From Hemileia vastatrix (taxonomy: Eukaryota > Basidiomycota > Pucciniomycetes > Pucciniales > Zaghouaniaceae): 64,000 bases of DNA. Location of the stretch: positions 41,562,683 to 41,626,682 of the forward strand of contig JASXTE010000002.1 in assembly GCA_030280995.1 (NCBI GenBank), read 5' to 3'. Each line of letters opens with the position of its first letter. Position 1 is the first letter of the stretch. Shown here piece after piece: positions 12,158 to 24,310 of the stretch. The position numbers were made by a program, and so were the translations under genes. Under the pieces are notes generated by a model. It saw only the letters and a program-made list of their open reading frames with translations, did not search any database and was not told the DNA's origin.

Positions 12158-13893
12158 GTGGAAATGGGATTACTCGATGAGCCATTAACAGCAGAATGCT
12201 CATCAACTAACAGCTCAACACCCTGGCCCATCCAGGACACCAACCTACCATCCATCTTCTCATGCCCATCCTTATCAGGGAGGCAGATGAAAGAAGGTAC
12301 AGGGGAAGTTTCCTCCCTTACCATGGTAAGTAATTTGTTTGATAAACATGTTGGCATGTATAATAACAAAGCTTCTTCAGGTAATCTTGTGGATTCTGGT
12401 GAAAGAATAGTTAAACCTTTAAAAAGACAACTTCCTTTAATGAGTAGCCCCAATGATGTAATTAGCAAATTATCATTTGATGAACATTTAAATTTTACTT
12501 CTACTTCTTTAATTAATCCTTCTCTTGCAATTAAGAATGATTCTGTTTCCCCTGAAGTCTATACCTTAATTGAGAAAACTTCTGAAGAAATATTGAAAGA
12601 TACCCTTGATTTTAATGTTGTGAAAGACAAAAATTTGAGAGATGTGTTAATTCATGAGAGTGATAGATTAAATAATTTGCACTTGCATTGTAAAGCAAGT
12701 TCTTCTGTACAGGATACAGCTTATTTTAAAATAAAAGAAACCTTGAATATTGTTCTTAGCCAACAAAAACAAATAAGGAGTGACCATAGAGCTATCTCAG
12801 ATAAAAATATCAATCTACATAAAACCTTGAGTGAATTGAAACCCCTTATTGAGGTAAAAAATTCATTAAATAGTGAAATAAAATCTCTACAGAATGAGTT
12901 TAAAAAGCTTAAAAATGATTTCCATGCACTAAGTGCCAAACACACAGTTTCTGAGGACAGAAATGTTCTATCTCTTGCAAAAATAAATGACCAGATGTCT
13001 GAAATTCCAAGGATAAGAAACTATGTGTCTGACCTGCAGGAAAATTTTTTAACCTTAACCATCAATAATTATGGTATAAATGAGAATGCTGCCCATAAGC
13101 TGAAAAAAAATGAAGAAAAAGAACCTGAACAGAGCTCCTCTTTTCTTCCTCATATTTCAGCCATTAAACAAACTGACAATGAGTCTGCACAATCTTTTGC
13201 TACTAGCAAAAAATCTTGTGATGTTCATGTACCAGCTGTTTCTGTAAATAATGAAATTTCTGAACACCTGGCTAAACTTCAAGAATTATTAATGATGAAT
13301 AATTCAAACCAAAAAATGGACCATTCCAGTAGTCAGAAAAATTGGCCTAAATTGGACCAATATCCTACCTTTGATGGTGATTCTTCTTCTGATTGGAAAC
13401 ACTATATCCAAAGAATTGATAATTTAAAGAGATCTTATAAACTACCTGATGAGGAAACTGTTTTTAAGCTAATTTCTTTATTTTCCAATGTAGCCTTGAT
13501 GTGGTATGAATCTGTCCTTTTAGATAACAATAATTATACATGGAATGATTGGAAATCCTTGATTGAGAATCAGTTTGGTGGTTCAAAATTCAGGTTGGCT
13601 CAGCAAAGACTGTATGAGAATACTAGATATGTATCCTCCTCTGTTGAAAAACCCATTTTTTTTCTTATGAAAGTAACAAAAATACTAAGAGCAATTGATC
13701 CAAAGATGGGTTATGATATTTGGAGAGATAAAATCTTGTATAAATTACTAAATTCTCTTAGAGATTTAATTGTAGCTAGAACTGAGCATGTAAAGGAAAA
13801 TTCTTCTTTCATTAATATCTGTAATGAGGTACTACTCAACCATAGATATGAACCAAAAATCACCACAGGAAATCTAGAAGTGAATTGCTAGCA
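12158..13893 (+). CDS. Element A gag (capsid-type) protein, 3' end replaced by element T
   Basis: Gag forms the virus-like particle that packages retroelement RNA in the cytoplasm. The frame is open for about 577 codons. The likely start is the ATG at 12164 (the region MGLLDEPL aligns with MEVGLIRPKL of element B); 12158 is a GTG. The N-terminal half is a Ser/Asn-rich, coiled-coil-prone region. The C-terminal 190 residues are a Retrotrans_gag-type domain: SDWKHYIQRIDNL, ALMWYESVL, WNDWKSLIENQFG, RLAQQRLYENTRY. The last residues (from about 13861) and the stop TAG at 13891-13893 are encoded by inserted element T. The zinc knuckle that belongs to gag resumes at 24311. Confidence 0.8.
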
Positions 13894-13895
13894 AT
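13884..13895. repeat. Perfect 12-bp palindrome in the left end of element T
   Basis: ATTGCTAGCAAT, about 24 bases from the tip. It is the counterpart of the 16-bp palindrome at 24274-24289 and the 22-bp one at 5065-5086; all share the GCTAGC centre but have different, self-complementary arms. Confidence 0.8.
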
Positions 13896-14439
13896 CCCCT
13901 CTCTTGAAATTTAGAGTGTCCCTTAAATATTCCAGGTTTATGAATACTTTATAAACATAAGTAAATTAGATTTAGATTTACATTTATTCTCAGATTGATT
14001 ATAGACAGAATATCAACTGATTCCAAATTATGCACAAGTTGATCCTCCAGAACTTAATTTTGGTCCTCTGATGAGCACAAATTGAGCACAAATTTATCTA
14101 ACCTAAGCTTATGCATATATAATAATTCAGGATACTTGCTCTATTAATTTTGATAATAAAATAAAATATTATTGAATGTATATAAAAAAAATTATTATGT
14201 AAGATATTAAATTATAAATTTAGGCATCATAGGAGGGCACGTAATAGAACTTAATTATACTATGTGACACCTTAATACTGTATCACACAGTTTGAAACAT
14301 TTAAAACAAAATGAGTCATGATGGGCAATGAAATTGCTTGGACAGACACTTTCAAAATTAATACTGACCATAATACACAAGTATGAAACCTTGGCATCTA
14401 TCCAATAAAAGATTTTCCTTCTGATAAATGGATTTTTCT

Positions 14440-17400
14440 CAGTTACTACCTGCTAAAAAGTGTCCTTCTGAGGTTTGTCTGACCTTCAGGGGGGTAATCT
14501 GGCCACATCACACTACTTCTATTTCCATGATTGAACAAAAAATCATCCTCATTCCCATCTAAAGAGTTGATCTCATCTGACTGTGGCTGATCAAAGGGGT
14601 CCACCACAAGTTTAGCCAAAATTTTGGTGAACACTTTTTTGATGGATAGTGACTAACTGGTGCTTTCCGAAATTGTCCACCTCAAGTTAGGATAAACTTC
14701 AGGAGGATAAATTTATTATGAATACCAAATTAACTGAAGAATACTTTTGCCCTAGCTACTCTGCATCATAAAAGTGTCCAACTGAGGTTTAGCCATAATT
14801 CAGGTAGACACTTTTGGAAAGGCACAGTCTGATGGGTTTAATATCTATATATGGCAATAAGTATCAGTTTTTTATCAACATGGAACTAGAATTAATTTAA
14901 TATGGCCAAAGTGTCCACCTGAAGTTTGGCCAAAATAAAGGTGGAACTTTTTATGAGGATTAATTGATGAAATGAAGAAGACTTGCAATTACTTTCCATC
15001 ATAAAATTTTCAAACTTAAGTTTATCAAAAATTGTGGTGACACTTTTTCCAGATCCAGTCATATCAGATCAACTCTCTATATGGCAATGAGAATCAATTT
15101 TTAGTCAATCATGGCATTAGAAGTAATTTTATATGGAAAAACTTTCCACCTGATTTTTGGCCAAAAATAAGTTGAAAATGTTTATGAGGAATACTAGATT
15201 AACTAAAAAAGACTTGCACCCTACTACTGTCCATCATAAAAGTGTCCACCAGAAGAATTCTCAAACTTTTGGTTGACACCTTTGGCCTGGTCCAGCCATA
15301 TGGGATCAATTCTGCATATGGAAATGAGAATTTAATTTGGTCAATTATGGTACTAGAAGTAATTTGATATAGATAAAGTTTCCAACTAAATATTGGAAAA
15401 AAATCAGTTGAAAACTTCATTTAGTTTTTCAAAAAATCAAATTAAGTAAAATTTTACTCCTGATGATGCCCATTTTATCCAACACCTCTTCTGAGCCTTG
15501 TAAGTAGGCATTTAGCTTAAATTTTGAATTTCATATAAAATCCCTATTATTCAACCTTTTTCTTTTTATCCCTTTTTTTCTTTTAGGTATCAATTAATTT
15601 TATGTAAAACAAATCATTTTCATAATTTTTTACCTGTATTTAATAGAATTTTTAAAGGTTTAAAATCACCCTGTAAGCATTTGGCACATGCTTTTTTGCT
15701 ATACTAATAAAAATAATAATATACTGGTAACAAAAAATTGATCAAATGATAAAATATTAATAAAACAGAAAGATCAAATACCAGTGGATATGTTTCAAAA
15801 AATACCAGTTGCACTGAAGAAGAGCTGCACCCTAGATACTCACCATCAAAAAAGTGTCTAGCACAAGTTCGGCTGAACTTGTGCTAGACACCTTTGGTCA
15901 GTTGCAGTCATATGAGATCAATTCTCGCTATGGCAATGAAAAAAAATTTTTGGATAAAAAACTTCACTAGAAGTAGTTTTACATAGCCAAATTTTCTACC
16001 TAGATTTCATCCAAGCCACAGGTGCACAATTTTTTATCTTTGAAAAAAAGTCAATTTAGTACAATTTATCCCTGATGGCTCTCATTTGCTTCAACACCTC
16101 TACTGGCCTTTGATAGTAGAAATATTACTTGGATTTCTTTTTTCATATTTGATCCCTTTAACTTAATTTTTTATTCCTAATATTGCTTTTGATAATTTTT
16201 AAAATAAACTATTTTCATATTTTTATACATTTATTTAATAATATTATATATGGCATAACATCACCTGGTATGCATTTGGCACATGAGTTTTTTCTATACT
16301 TATAAAATTAATAATATAATGGCAACCAAAAATTAATCAAATGATATTAATGAGTGAGGAAAAAATATAAAATACCAGTAGACATGTTTGTAAGAAATAC
16401 TAGATGAACTGAAGAAAAATTCTACCCTAGCTACTCTCCATTATAAAAGTGTCCAGCACAAGTTCGGCTGAACTTGTGCTGGACACTTATGGTCAGGTGC
16501 AGTCAGATGGGAGCAATTCTCTCTATGGAAATGAAGATAAATTTTTGATATAAAATTACACTAGAAGTAGTTTGATATGGCAAAATTTTCATGCTGAAGT
16601 TTTGGTAAAGCTCAATGGGATTTTTTTTTATTTTTACAAAAAAGAAAATTTAGTGCAAGTTTAGCCCTGATTGTTCTAATTTAATTCAACATCTCTTTTT
16701 TCTGTTTATGGCAGGAATTTAACTTGGATTTTAATTTTCATCTTTTATTTCTTTTATTTTACTTTATTCCTCTCATTTTGCTTTTAGATAGGAGTTTATT
16801 TTTTGTAAAATAAATCATTTTCATATTTTTTTACCTTTATTTAATAATATTATAAAAGGTGTAACATCACCCAGTATTCATTTGGCACACAATTTTTTCT
16901 ATACTGATAATATTAATAATATAATGGTGACAAAAAATTAATCAATTGATAAATATGAGTGAGGAACAAAGATTTAATAACAGTGGAAATGTTTATAAGA
17001 AATTTCAGATGATTAAAAATGACTTGCACCCTGGCTACTCTTCATGATAAAATTGTCCAGCACAAGTTTGGCCAAACTTGTGCTGGACACTTTTGGTTGC
17101 ATGCGGTCAGACACAATCAATTCTTTTTATGGAATTGAGACTGAATTATCACTCCATCATTGCACTGAAAGTAGTTTTATATAGACAAATTGTCCCCTGA
17201 AAGTTTGTCCAAACCTAAGGTAGACAATTTTTTCATTTGGTAAAAAGTAAATTTGATCCATGTTAATCTATGATGGTGCCCATTTTTTCTGAAGCCTCTA
17301 CTGGCTCATGATAGCAGAAATTGTACTTAATATCTTTATTTCATGTTTGATCTCTTTGATTTTAATCCTACCCTTTTATTTATCCTTTAGCTTTTAAATA

Positions 17401-20400
17401 TCAATTTTATTTTGATAAAACTGATAACTTTCACATTTTTTTATATTTATTATATTATATTATTAAAGTTGTAAAATCATCCAGTGTACATTCATTACAC
17501 ATTTTTTTGCTATACTAAAAACATTAATAATATAATGGTGACTAAAAAATAATCAAATAATAAATATGGATGACACAGTAAGATCAAATACCCATATACA
17601 TTTTTAAAATGAATATAAGATTAACTGAAGAAGACTTGCACCCTAGCTACTCTCCATCATAAAAGTGTCCAGCACAATTTCAGCTGATCTTGTGCTGGAC
17701 ACTTTTGGTTGCATGCAGTCAGATGGGATAAATTTACTCAATGGAAGTTAAAATGAATTTTTTCTCAATCATTGCACAAGAAGTAGCTTTATACTGCTAT
17801 ACTATCCTCCTGATTTTTTGGACAACATCAGGTGGGAACTTTTATTAATTTTAAAAAAAAGAAAACATATTCCAAATCTAGAACTTGTGGTGCAAATTTG
17901 GTCTGAAAACTCAAATTATCTTTGATAGCAGAAATTTTATTTGAATGTTTAATTTCATATTTAATCACTTTTATTTTACTTTTTTATTCCTGTTTTTGCT
18001 TTCAAATATCAATTTATTTATTGTAAAACTAATAATTTTCATATTTTTTTTACTTTTATTTAATAAGATTATGAAAGATGTAGCATCTCCCAGTATGCAT
18101 TTGGCTTAAAAATTTTTTCAATACTAATAACATTAATATTATAATGGTGAAAAACAATGAATCAAATGATAAATATGAATGACACAGAAAGATCATATAC
18201 AAGTGGGTTTGTTTATAAGGAATACTTGATGAACTGAAGAAGACCTGCACCCTAGATACTCACCATCATAAAAGTGTCTAGCATAAGCTCGGCCAAACTT
18301 TTGCTGGACCCTTTTGGTTGCATGCAGTCAGATGGGATAAATTTACTCTATGGAAATGAAAATGACATTTTGCTCAATCATTGCACAATAAGTAGTTTGA
18401 TATTGCCAAAATGTCCTCCTGATGAATTTTCAAAACTCATCAGGACATTTTCTTTGGTTTAACAAAAAAGAAAATATAGTGCAAGTTTAGCCCTGGTGGT
18501 GCAAATTTGATCTAACACCTCTACTTGTTATTGATAGTGGTAATTTTCCTTAGATTTTTTTTCTTATTTTATCCCTTTTATTTTACTTTTTTATTGCTAA
18601 TATTGCTTTGGATATCAATTTTTAATTTTTAAAATAAATAATTTTCATACTCTTATACCTTTATTTAATAATATATGATTAAAGGTGTAACACCACCTGG
18701 TATGCATTTTTCACACAAGTTATTACTATAGTAATAACGTTAACATTATAATGATGACAAAAAATTAATCAAATGGTAAATTTAAATGACACAGGAAGAT
18801 CAAATTCCAGTGGAAATGTTTATAAGAAATCCCTTTTGAGTTTAAGAAGATTTGCTGTATGCCTACTCTCAATTATAAAAGTGTCCAGCACAAGTTCAGC
18901 TGAACTTGTGCTGGACACTTTTGGTTGCATGAAGTCATATGAGATAAATTCTCTCTATGGCAATAAAAATGATATTTCACTCAATTATTGAAGTAAAGAA
19001 TGTTTAATATTGTAAAATTGTCCCCTGGAAGTCTGTCCAAACCTCAGTTAGAAATTTGTTAGCTATACATAAAAGTAAGTTTAGACCAAGTCTTGACCTA
19101 GGGGTCCCCAACTGTCCCAACACCACTTCTGGCTCTTGATAGTAAAAATTTAACTTGTATTTTTTATTTCGTATTTGATCCCATTTATTTTTATTTTACT
19201 TTTCTATTACTCTTTTAAATTTTAAATATCAATTTATTTTTTTATAAACTAAACATATTCATATTTTTTTAACTTTATATAATAATATTATTAAAGTTGT
19301 AACATCACCAATTTTGCATTTCGCATGCAGGTTTTTGCTATACTAGAAACATTAATAATATATATGGTGACAAAAAATTAATTATAAGATAAATATGAAT
19401 GATAAAAAAAGTTAAAAGCCCAATAGAAATGTGAAAAACAAAAAACTGATGTACTGAGAAACACTTCCACCCTAGCTACTCTCCATCATAAAAGTGTCCA
19501 GCACAAGTTTGGCCGAACTTGTGCTGGACACTTTTGCTCAGGTGCAGTTAGATGGGATCAATTCTCTCTGTGGAAATTAAATTAAAAAAATTCTAAATAA
19601 TTACATTAGAAGTAGTTTGGTATGGCTGAATTATCCACCTTGATTTTTTCCAAACCTCAGGTGAAAAATTTTTTATCTTTAAAAAAAATTAAATTTTATC
19701 AAATTTAGTCCTGATGGCACCCATTTGTTTGAACACCTTTACTGGCTCTTGAAGGCAGGAATTTTTCTTGAATTTTTCTTTTTCATATTTTATCTCTTTT
19801 ACTTTACTTTTTTATCACTCATGTTACAATTGGATATTAATTTATAATTTTGGAAAAGAAATCATTTTCATATTTTTTTAACATTTTTTAATAATATTAT
19901 AAAAGGTGTAATATAACATGGCATGCATTTGGCGCACAAGTTTTTTCTATACTAATAGAATTAATAATATTCTAATGACAAAAAATTAATCAGATAATAA
20001 AATATGAATAACACAGAAAGATCAAATACCATTTGACATTTTTTTAAAAAAAATAACAGTTGCACTGAAGAAGACCTGCACCCTAGCTACTCTCCATCAT
20101 AAAAGTGTCCAGCACAAGTTCGGCCGAACTTGTGCTGGACACTTTTGGTCAGGTGCAGTCAGATGGGATCAATTCTCTCTATGGGAATAAAAAAAAATTT
20201 ATAAGAAACTTCACTAGATGTAGTTTGATATAGCTGAATTATCCACCTAGAGTTCATCCAAACCACAGGTGCACAATTTTTTATCTTTAAAAAACAATCA
20301 ATTAAGTACAATTTATCCCTGATGGCTCTCATTTGCTTCAACATCTCTACTGGCCTTTGATATTAGCAATAATACTTGGAATTCGTTTTTCATATTTGAT

Positions 20401-23040
20401 CGCTTTAAATTAATTTTTTTTTCCTCATATTGCTGTTGGATATCAATTAATAATTTTTAAAATATATTATTTTAATATTTTTATACATTTTTTTAATAAT
20501 ATTATAAAAGGTGTAACATCACTCAGAATGCATTTAACACTCAATTTTTTGCTATACTTATATAATTAATAATATAATTAAGACAAAAAATTAATCAAAC
20601 AATATGTATGAGTGAGGCACAAAGATAAAATACCAGTAGACATGTTTGTAAGAAATACCAGATGAACTGAAGAAAAATTCTACCCCAGCCGCTCTCCATC
20701 ATAGAAGTGTCTAGCACAAGTTTGGGCGAACTTGTGCTGGACACTTTTGGTCATGTGCAGTCAGATGGGATCAATTCTCTGTATGGCAACAAAAAAATTT
20801 TTTTATCAAATTTCACTAGAAGTAGTTTGGTTTAGCTGAATCATCCACCTGCTTTTCTGCCCAATATCAGGTGTATAATTTTTTATCTTTAAAGAAAAGG
20901 TCACTTATTAAAATTAAGCCCTGATGGCTCCCATTTGCTTTAACACCTCTACTGGCTCTTGATAGCAGGAATTTTACCAGTTTTTTTTTTATATTTTAAC
21001 TCTTTGACTTTTATTTTACTCTTTTATTCCTCTTTTTACATATAAATTTCTATTTAATTTTTGTAAAACTAATCCTTTTCATATTTATTTATGTCTATTT
21101 TAAAAAATTATTGAAGGTATAACTTCACATGGTATGCATTTGGTACACAAGTTTTTGCTTTACTAATAACATTAATAATATAATGGTGATAAAATATTAA
21201 TCGGATGATAAATATGAAAGATACAGACTGATCAAATACCAGTAAACATGTTTATGAGAAATACAAGATGAAGGAACTGAAGAAAATTTCCACCCAAGCT
21301 ACTCTCCATCAAAAAAGTTTCCAGCACAAGTTCGGCCAAACTTTTGCTGGACACTTTTAGTCATGTGCAGTCAGATGGGATCAATTCTCTATATGGCAAC
21401 AAAAAAACATTTTTTTATTAAACTTCACTACAAGTAGTTTTGTTTAGCTGAATCATCCACCTGTTGTTCTTCCCAACCTCAGGTGTATAATTTTTTATCT
21501 TTAAAAAAAAGGTCATTTATTACAATTTATCCCTGATGGCTCCCATTTTTTTCAACACTTCTACTGGCTCTTAAGAGCAAGAATTTTACTAGTATTTTAC
21601 TTTTCATAATTGATCTCGTTGAGATTAATTTTACCTTTTTATCCCTCATATTGCTTTTGTATATTAATTTATTTTTTGTAAAACAAATCATTTTCATATT
21701 TTTATACCTTTATTTAGTAATATTATAAAAGGTGTAACATCACCCGGTATGCATTTGGCACACGCATTTTTGCTATACTTATAATTGTAATAATATAATG
21801 GTAACAATAAATTAATCAAATGATATATATGAGTGAGGCACAAAGATCAAGTACCAATGGACATGTTTATAAGAAATACCAGATTAACTGAAGAAAAATT
21901 CTACCCTAGCTACTCTCCGTCATAAATGTGTCCAGCACAAGTTCGCCCGAACCTGTGCTAAACACTTTTTGTCACATGCAGTCTGGTGTGATCAATTCTC
22001 TCTCAATCATTGAACTAGAAGTTGTTTGATATGGCTAAATGGTTATGCTGAAGTTTTTTTAAACCTCAGATTGGCACTTTTTTGTTTTTCCCAAAAGCAA
22101 TTATAGTCCAAGTTTAGCCTCACTGGTGGACATTTGCCCCAACATGTCTACTTGCTCTTGATGGCAGTAATTTTATTTTAATTTTTTATTTCATATTTGA
22201 TTCCTTTGATTTTACCTTTTTATCCCTCATATTGCTTTTGTATATCAATTTATTTTTTGTAAAACAAATCATTTTCATATTTTTTTACCTTTATTTAATA
22301 ATATTATAAAAGGTGTAACATCACCCAATATTTATTTGGCACACAAGTTTTTGCTATACTTATAATATTAAAACATAATGGTGACAAAAAATCAATCAAA
22401 TGATAAATATGAGTGAGTCACAAAGATCAAATACCAGTGGACATGTTTATAAGAAATACCAGATGAACTGAAGAAAAATTCCACCCTAGCTAACCTCCAT
22501 CATAAAAGTGTGCAGCACAAGTTCCGCCAAACTTGTGCTGGACACTTTTGGTCACATGCAGTCTGATGTGATCAATTCTCTCTATTGCAATGAAAATGAA
22601 TTTTTCTTCAATAATTGCACTAGAAGTTGTTTGATATGGCAAAATTGTCATCCTGAAGTTTTGGTAAAGCTCCAGTGGATTTTTTTTTTTTTTTACAAAA
22701 AAGAAATTATAGTCCAAGTTTAGTGCCACTGGTGGGTGTTCACCCCATCATGTCTACTTGCTCTTGATGGGAGGAATTTCACTTTAATTTTTTATTTCAT
22801 ATTTGATTCCTTTCATTTTACCTTTTTATCCCTCATATCGCTTTTGGATATCAATTTATTTTTTGTAAAAAAAATCATTTTCATATTTTTTTACCTTTAT
22901 TTAATAATATTATAAAAGGTGTAACATCACCCGGTATGCATTTGGCACACGAGTTTTTGCTATACTTATAATATTAATAACATAATGGTGACAAAAATCA
23001 ATCAAATGATAGATATGAGTGAGGCACAAAGGTCAAATAC
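14440..23040. repeat. ~605-bp hairpin satellite array inside element T
   Basis: At least twelve regular units are marked by a palindrome starting near 15851, 16445, 17049, 17661, 18270, 18877, 19490, 20101, 20704, 21313, 21924 and 22504 (spacing 580-613 bases). Two or more degenerate copies lie at 14440-15290. Each unit has palindrome 1 (GTGTCCAGCACAAG...CTTGTGCTGGACAC) and about 135 bases later a second, looser inverted repeat (GTCCACCTGAAG...CCTCAGGTGGACA type). A pyrimidine-rich stretch, the block GGTGTAACATCACC, GCATTTGGCACAC and TTTGCTATACT follow. In 14440-15290 the two hairpin types alternate at closer spacing. Short open frames here are not conserved between units, so the array is non-coding. 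Confidence 0.9.
20101..20146. repeat. Perfect 46-bp palindrome, best-preserved unit of the satellite
   Basis: The left arm AAAAGTGTCCAGCACAAGTT plus CGG is exactly complementary to the right arm with no spacer. Such a sequence can extrude as a cruciform or fold as a hairpin in single strands. Other units differ at one to five positions, mostly at the centre (CGGCTG, TGGCCG, TGGCCA). Confidence 0.9.
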
Positions 23041-23600
23041 CAATTAATCAATAGTTCTTTTTAATATTATAAATTTTTTGATTAAATAAAATGGTAATAA
23101 TGAATTAAATTTTCATCCACAATTCCACTCTAATGATTCCCACTGCACAAAAAGGGTTCACTTGGTCCTTTCTTTACTGCTTGTGCATATATTTTATTGC
23201 CCACAGTACTACAATTTTTTGTAGTGATTATCCCACCTCTGATTCAGGAATATTTTTAAACAATATAAGTTTTTTTTACAAAAGACCTTATCATATCCAA
23301 TATCCCACAAAAAATACAACCTGTTTTTGTATTAAAGCCCGTTAATTATTAAGAAATTGTTAAAATAATTAGATTAGACCCTGGCACAGCTAGATCCATA
23401 CCAACCAACCTAAAGTCTTTTCAATTTTGAAAACAATTAAATAAAATTATGATATCATACTAAATTATGGGCACCAACCATAATTCAGCACTTTACAAAA
23501 TGAGTGCATGTAGCATTTTTCTAATGTCGGACTGTTTTTCTTCCTTCCCTAACACCTTTAGTCCAGAATGAAAATTTAGTATGAGTTTTGGTCAAAATGG
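23041..23600. other. Element T, non-repetitive segment right of the satellite
   Basis: AT-rich sequence without a conserved frame. Short runs of codons occur (for example 23133-23345), but with no recognisable motif and with an amino-acid composition typical of random AT-rich sequence. Confidence 0.35.
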
Positions 23601-23616
23601 TTTGCCAGTGTTATCT

Positions 23617-23990
23617 GTATGCAATATGAATTCATATTGCATATTTCTATTTATGCATAAAATATACTCGTTAAGCATCATTTTTTTGCATTTTTCAATC
23701 ATTATGCATATTTATGCATATTCATATGCATATTCATTATTCAGATTTATATGCATATTAATATATTTTATTCATATACATATATGCACCTTTTTTTGCA
23801 TATTCAATATGCATATTTTTAATGCATATTCAATATGCATATTTTAATGCATATTTTTATGCATATTCAATATGCATATTTTTATGCATAATCACTATGC
23901 ATATTTATTCTTCATAGTCATTATGCATACACTTTGGATAGGCATTTCACATCAATTTTTAGCATGCAATAAGTATCCACCATGCAAATT
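23617..23990. repeat. TATGCATATTCA-type short tandem array
   Basis: Dozens of copies of the self-complementary core ATGCAT spaced by AT-rich linkers, often as TATGCATATTCA. It sits between the satellite and the right subterminal region of element T. It is non-coding; the Tyr/Ile/His-rich frame across it is a by-product of the repeat. Confidence 0.8.
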
Positions 23991-24273
23991 CAAATGCATA
24001 TGCATCTATATCATAGACGCAACATATATTCAAGTTTAATATTTGAATATTAAGTTATGCTAAGTGATGTTGTTCAACCTTTTGCCAAACCTGAGATTAA
24101 CTGATGTTCAATGTGGTTCTTAAGCTCTGCTCAAGGAGGGATTGTTCTGGATTCAATCTGTGACAGTTTATTTTTTCAATGTTTTTTCATCAGATTTAAA
24201 AACATCCTTCTGACAGTTTCAGGATGGTTTCCCAACAGTTTCCTGACAAGTTCCTAATAGTTTCAAAAAGAGG

Positions 24274-24289
24274 GAACTGCTAGCAGTTC
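24274..24289. repeat. Perfect 16-bp palindrome in the right end of element T
   Basis: GAACTGCTAGCAGTTC, mirror position of the left-end palindrome. The arms differ from the left end at paired positions, so self-complementarity is kept although the sequence changed. Confidence 0.8.
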
Positions 24290-24310
24290 ACCCCCAGATT
24301 TCCTGTGGTG

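Larger units (their letters stand above)
13861..24310. mobile_element. Element T: 10.45-kb non-autonomous TIR element built of hairpin satellite
   Basis: The left end CACCACAGGAAATCT and right end, its inverted complement AGATTTCC-TGTGGTG with few changes, form an imperfect ~45-bp terminal inverted repeat. The element is flanked by AAT (13858-13860 and 24311-24313). CAC/GTG termini, a 3-bp duplication and short subterminal repeats (CCCAACAG, CCTGACAAG types at 24205-24260) fit a CACTA-like (CMC) element; that class assignment is an inference. Both ends contain a palindrome centred on GCTAGC. Inside, about 14440-23040 is a ~605-bp tandem satellite, followed by a TATGCATA-rich array. No frame above 90 codons and no transposase motif exists, so it would need a transposase in trans. 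It interrupts gag-pol of element A. Confidence 0.8.

Noticed and set aside
14446..22729. Short open frames repeated in the satellite (60-80 codons)
   Set aside because: Frames shift and end differently in every unit; they come from the palindrome and flanks and show no conserved start or motif.
14440..23040. CRISPR-like regular palindromic array
   Set aside because: Units are ~605 bp with no short unique spacers, the context is a eukaryotic transposon and no cas genes exist. It is a satellite.
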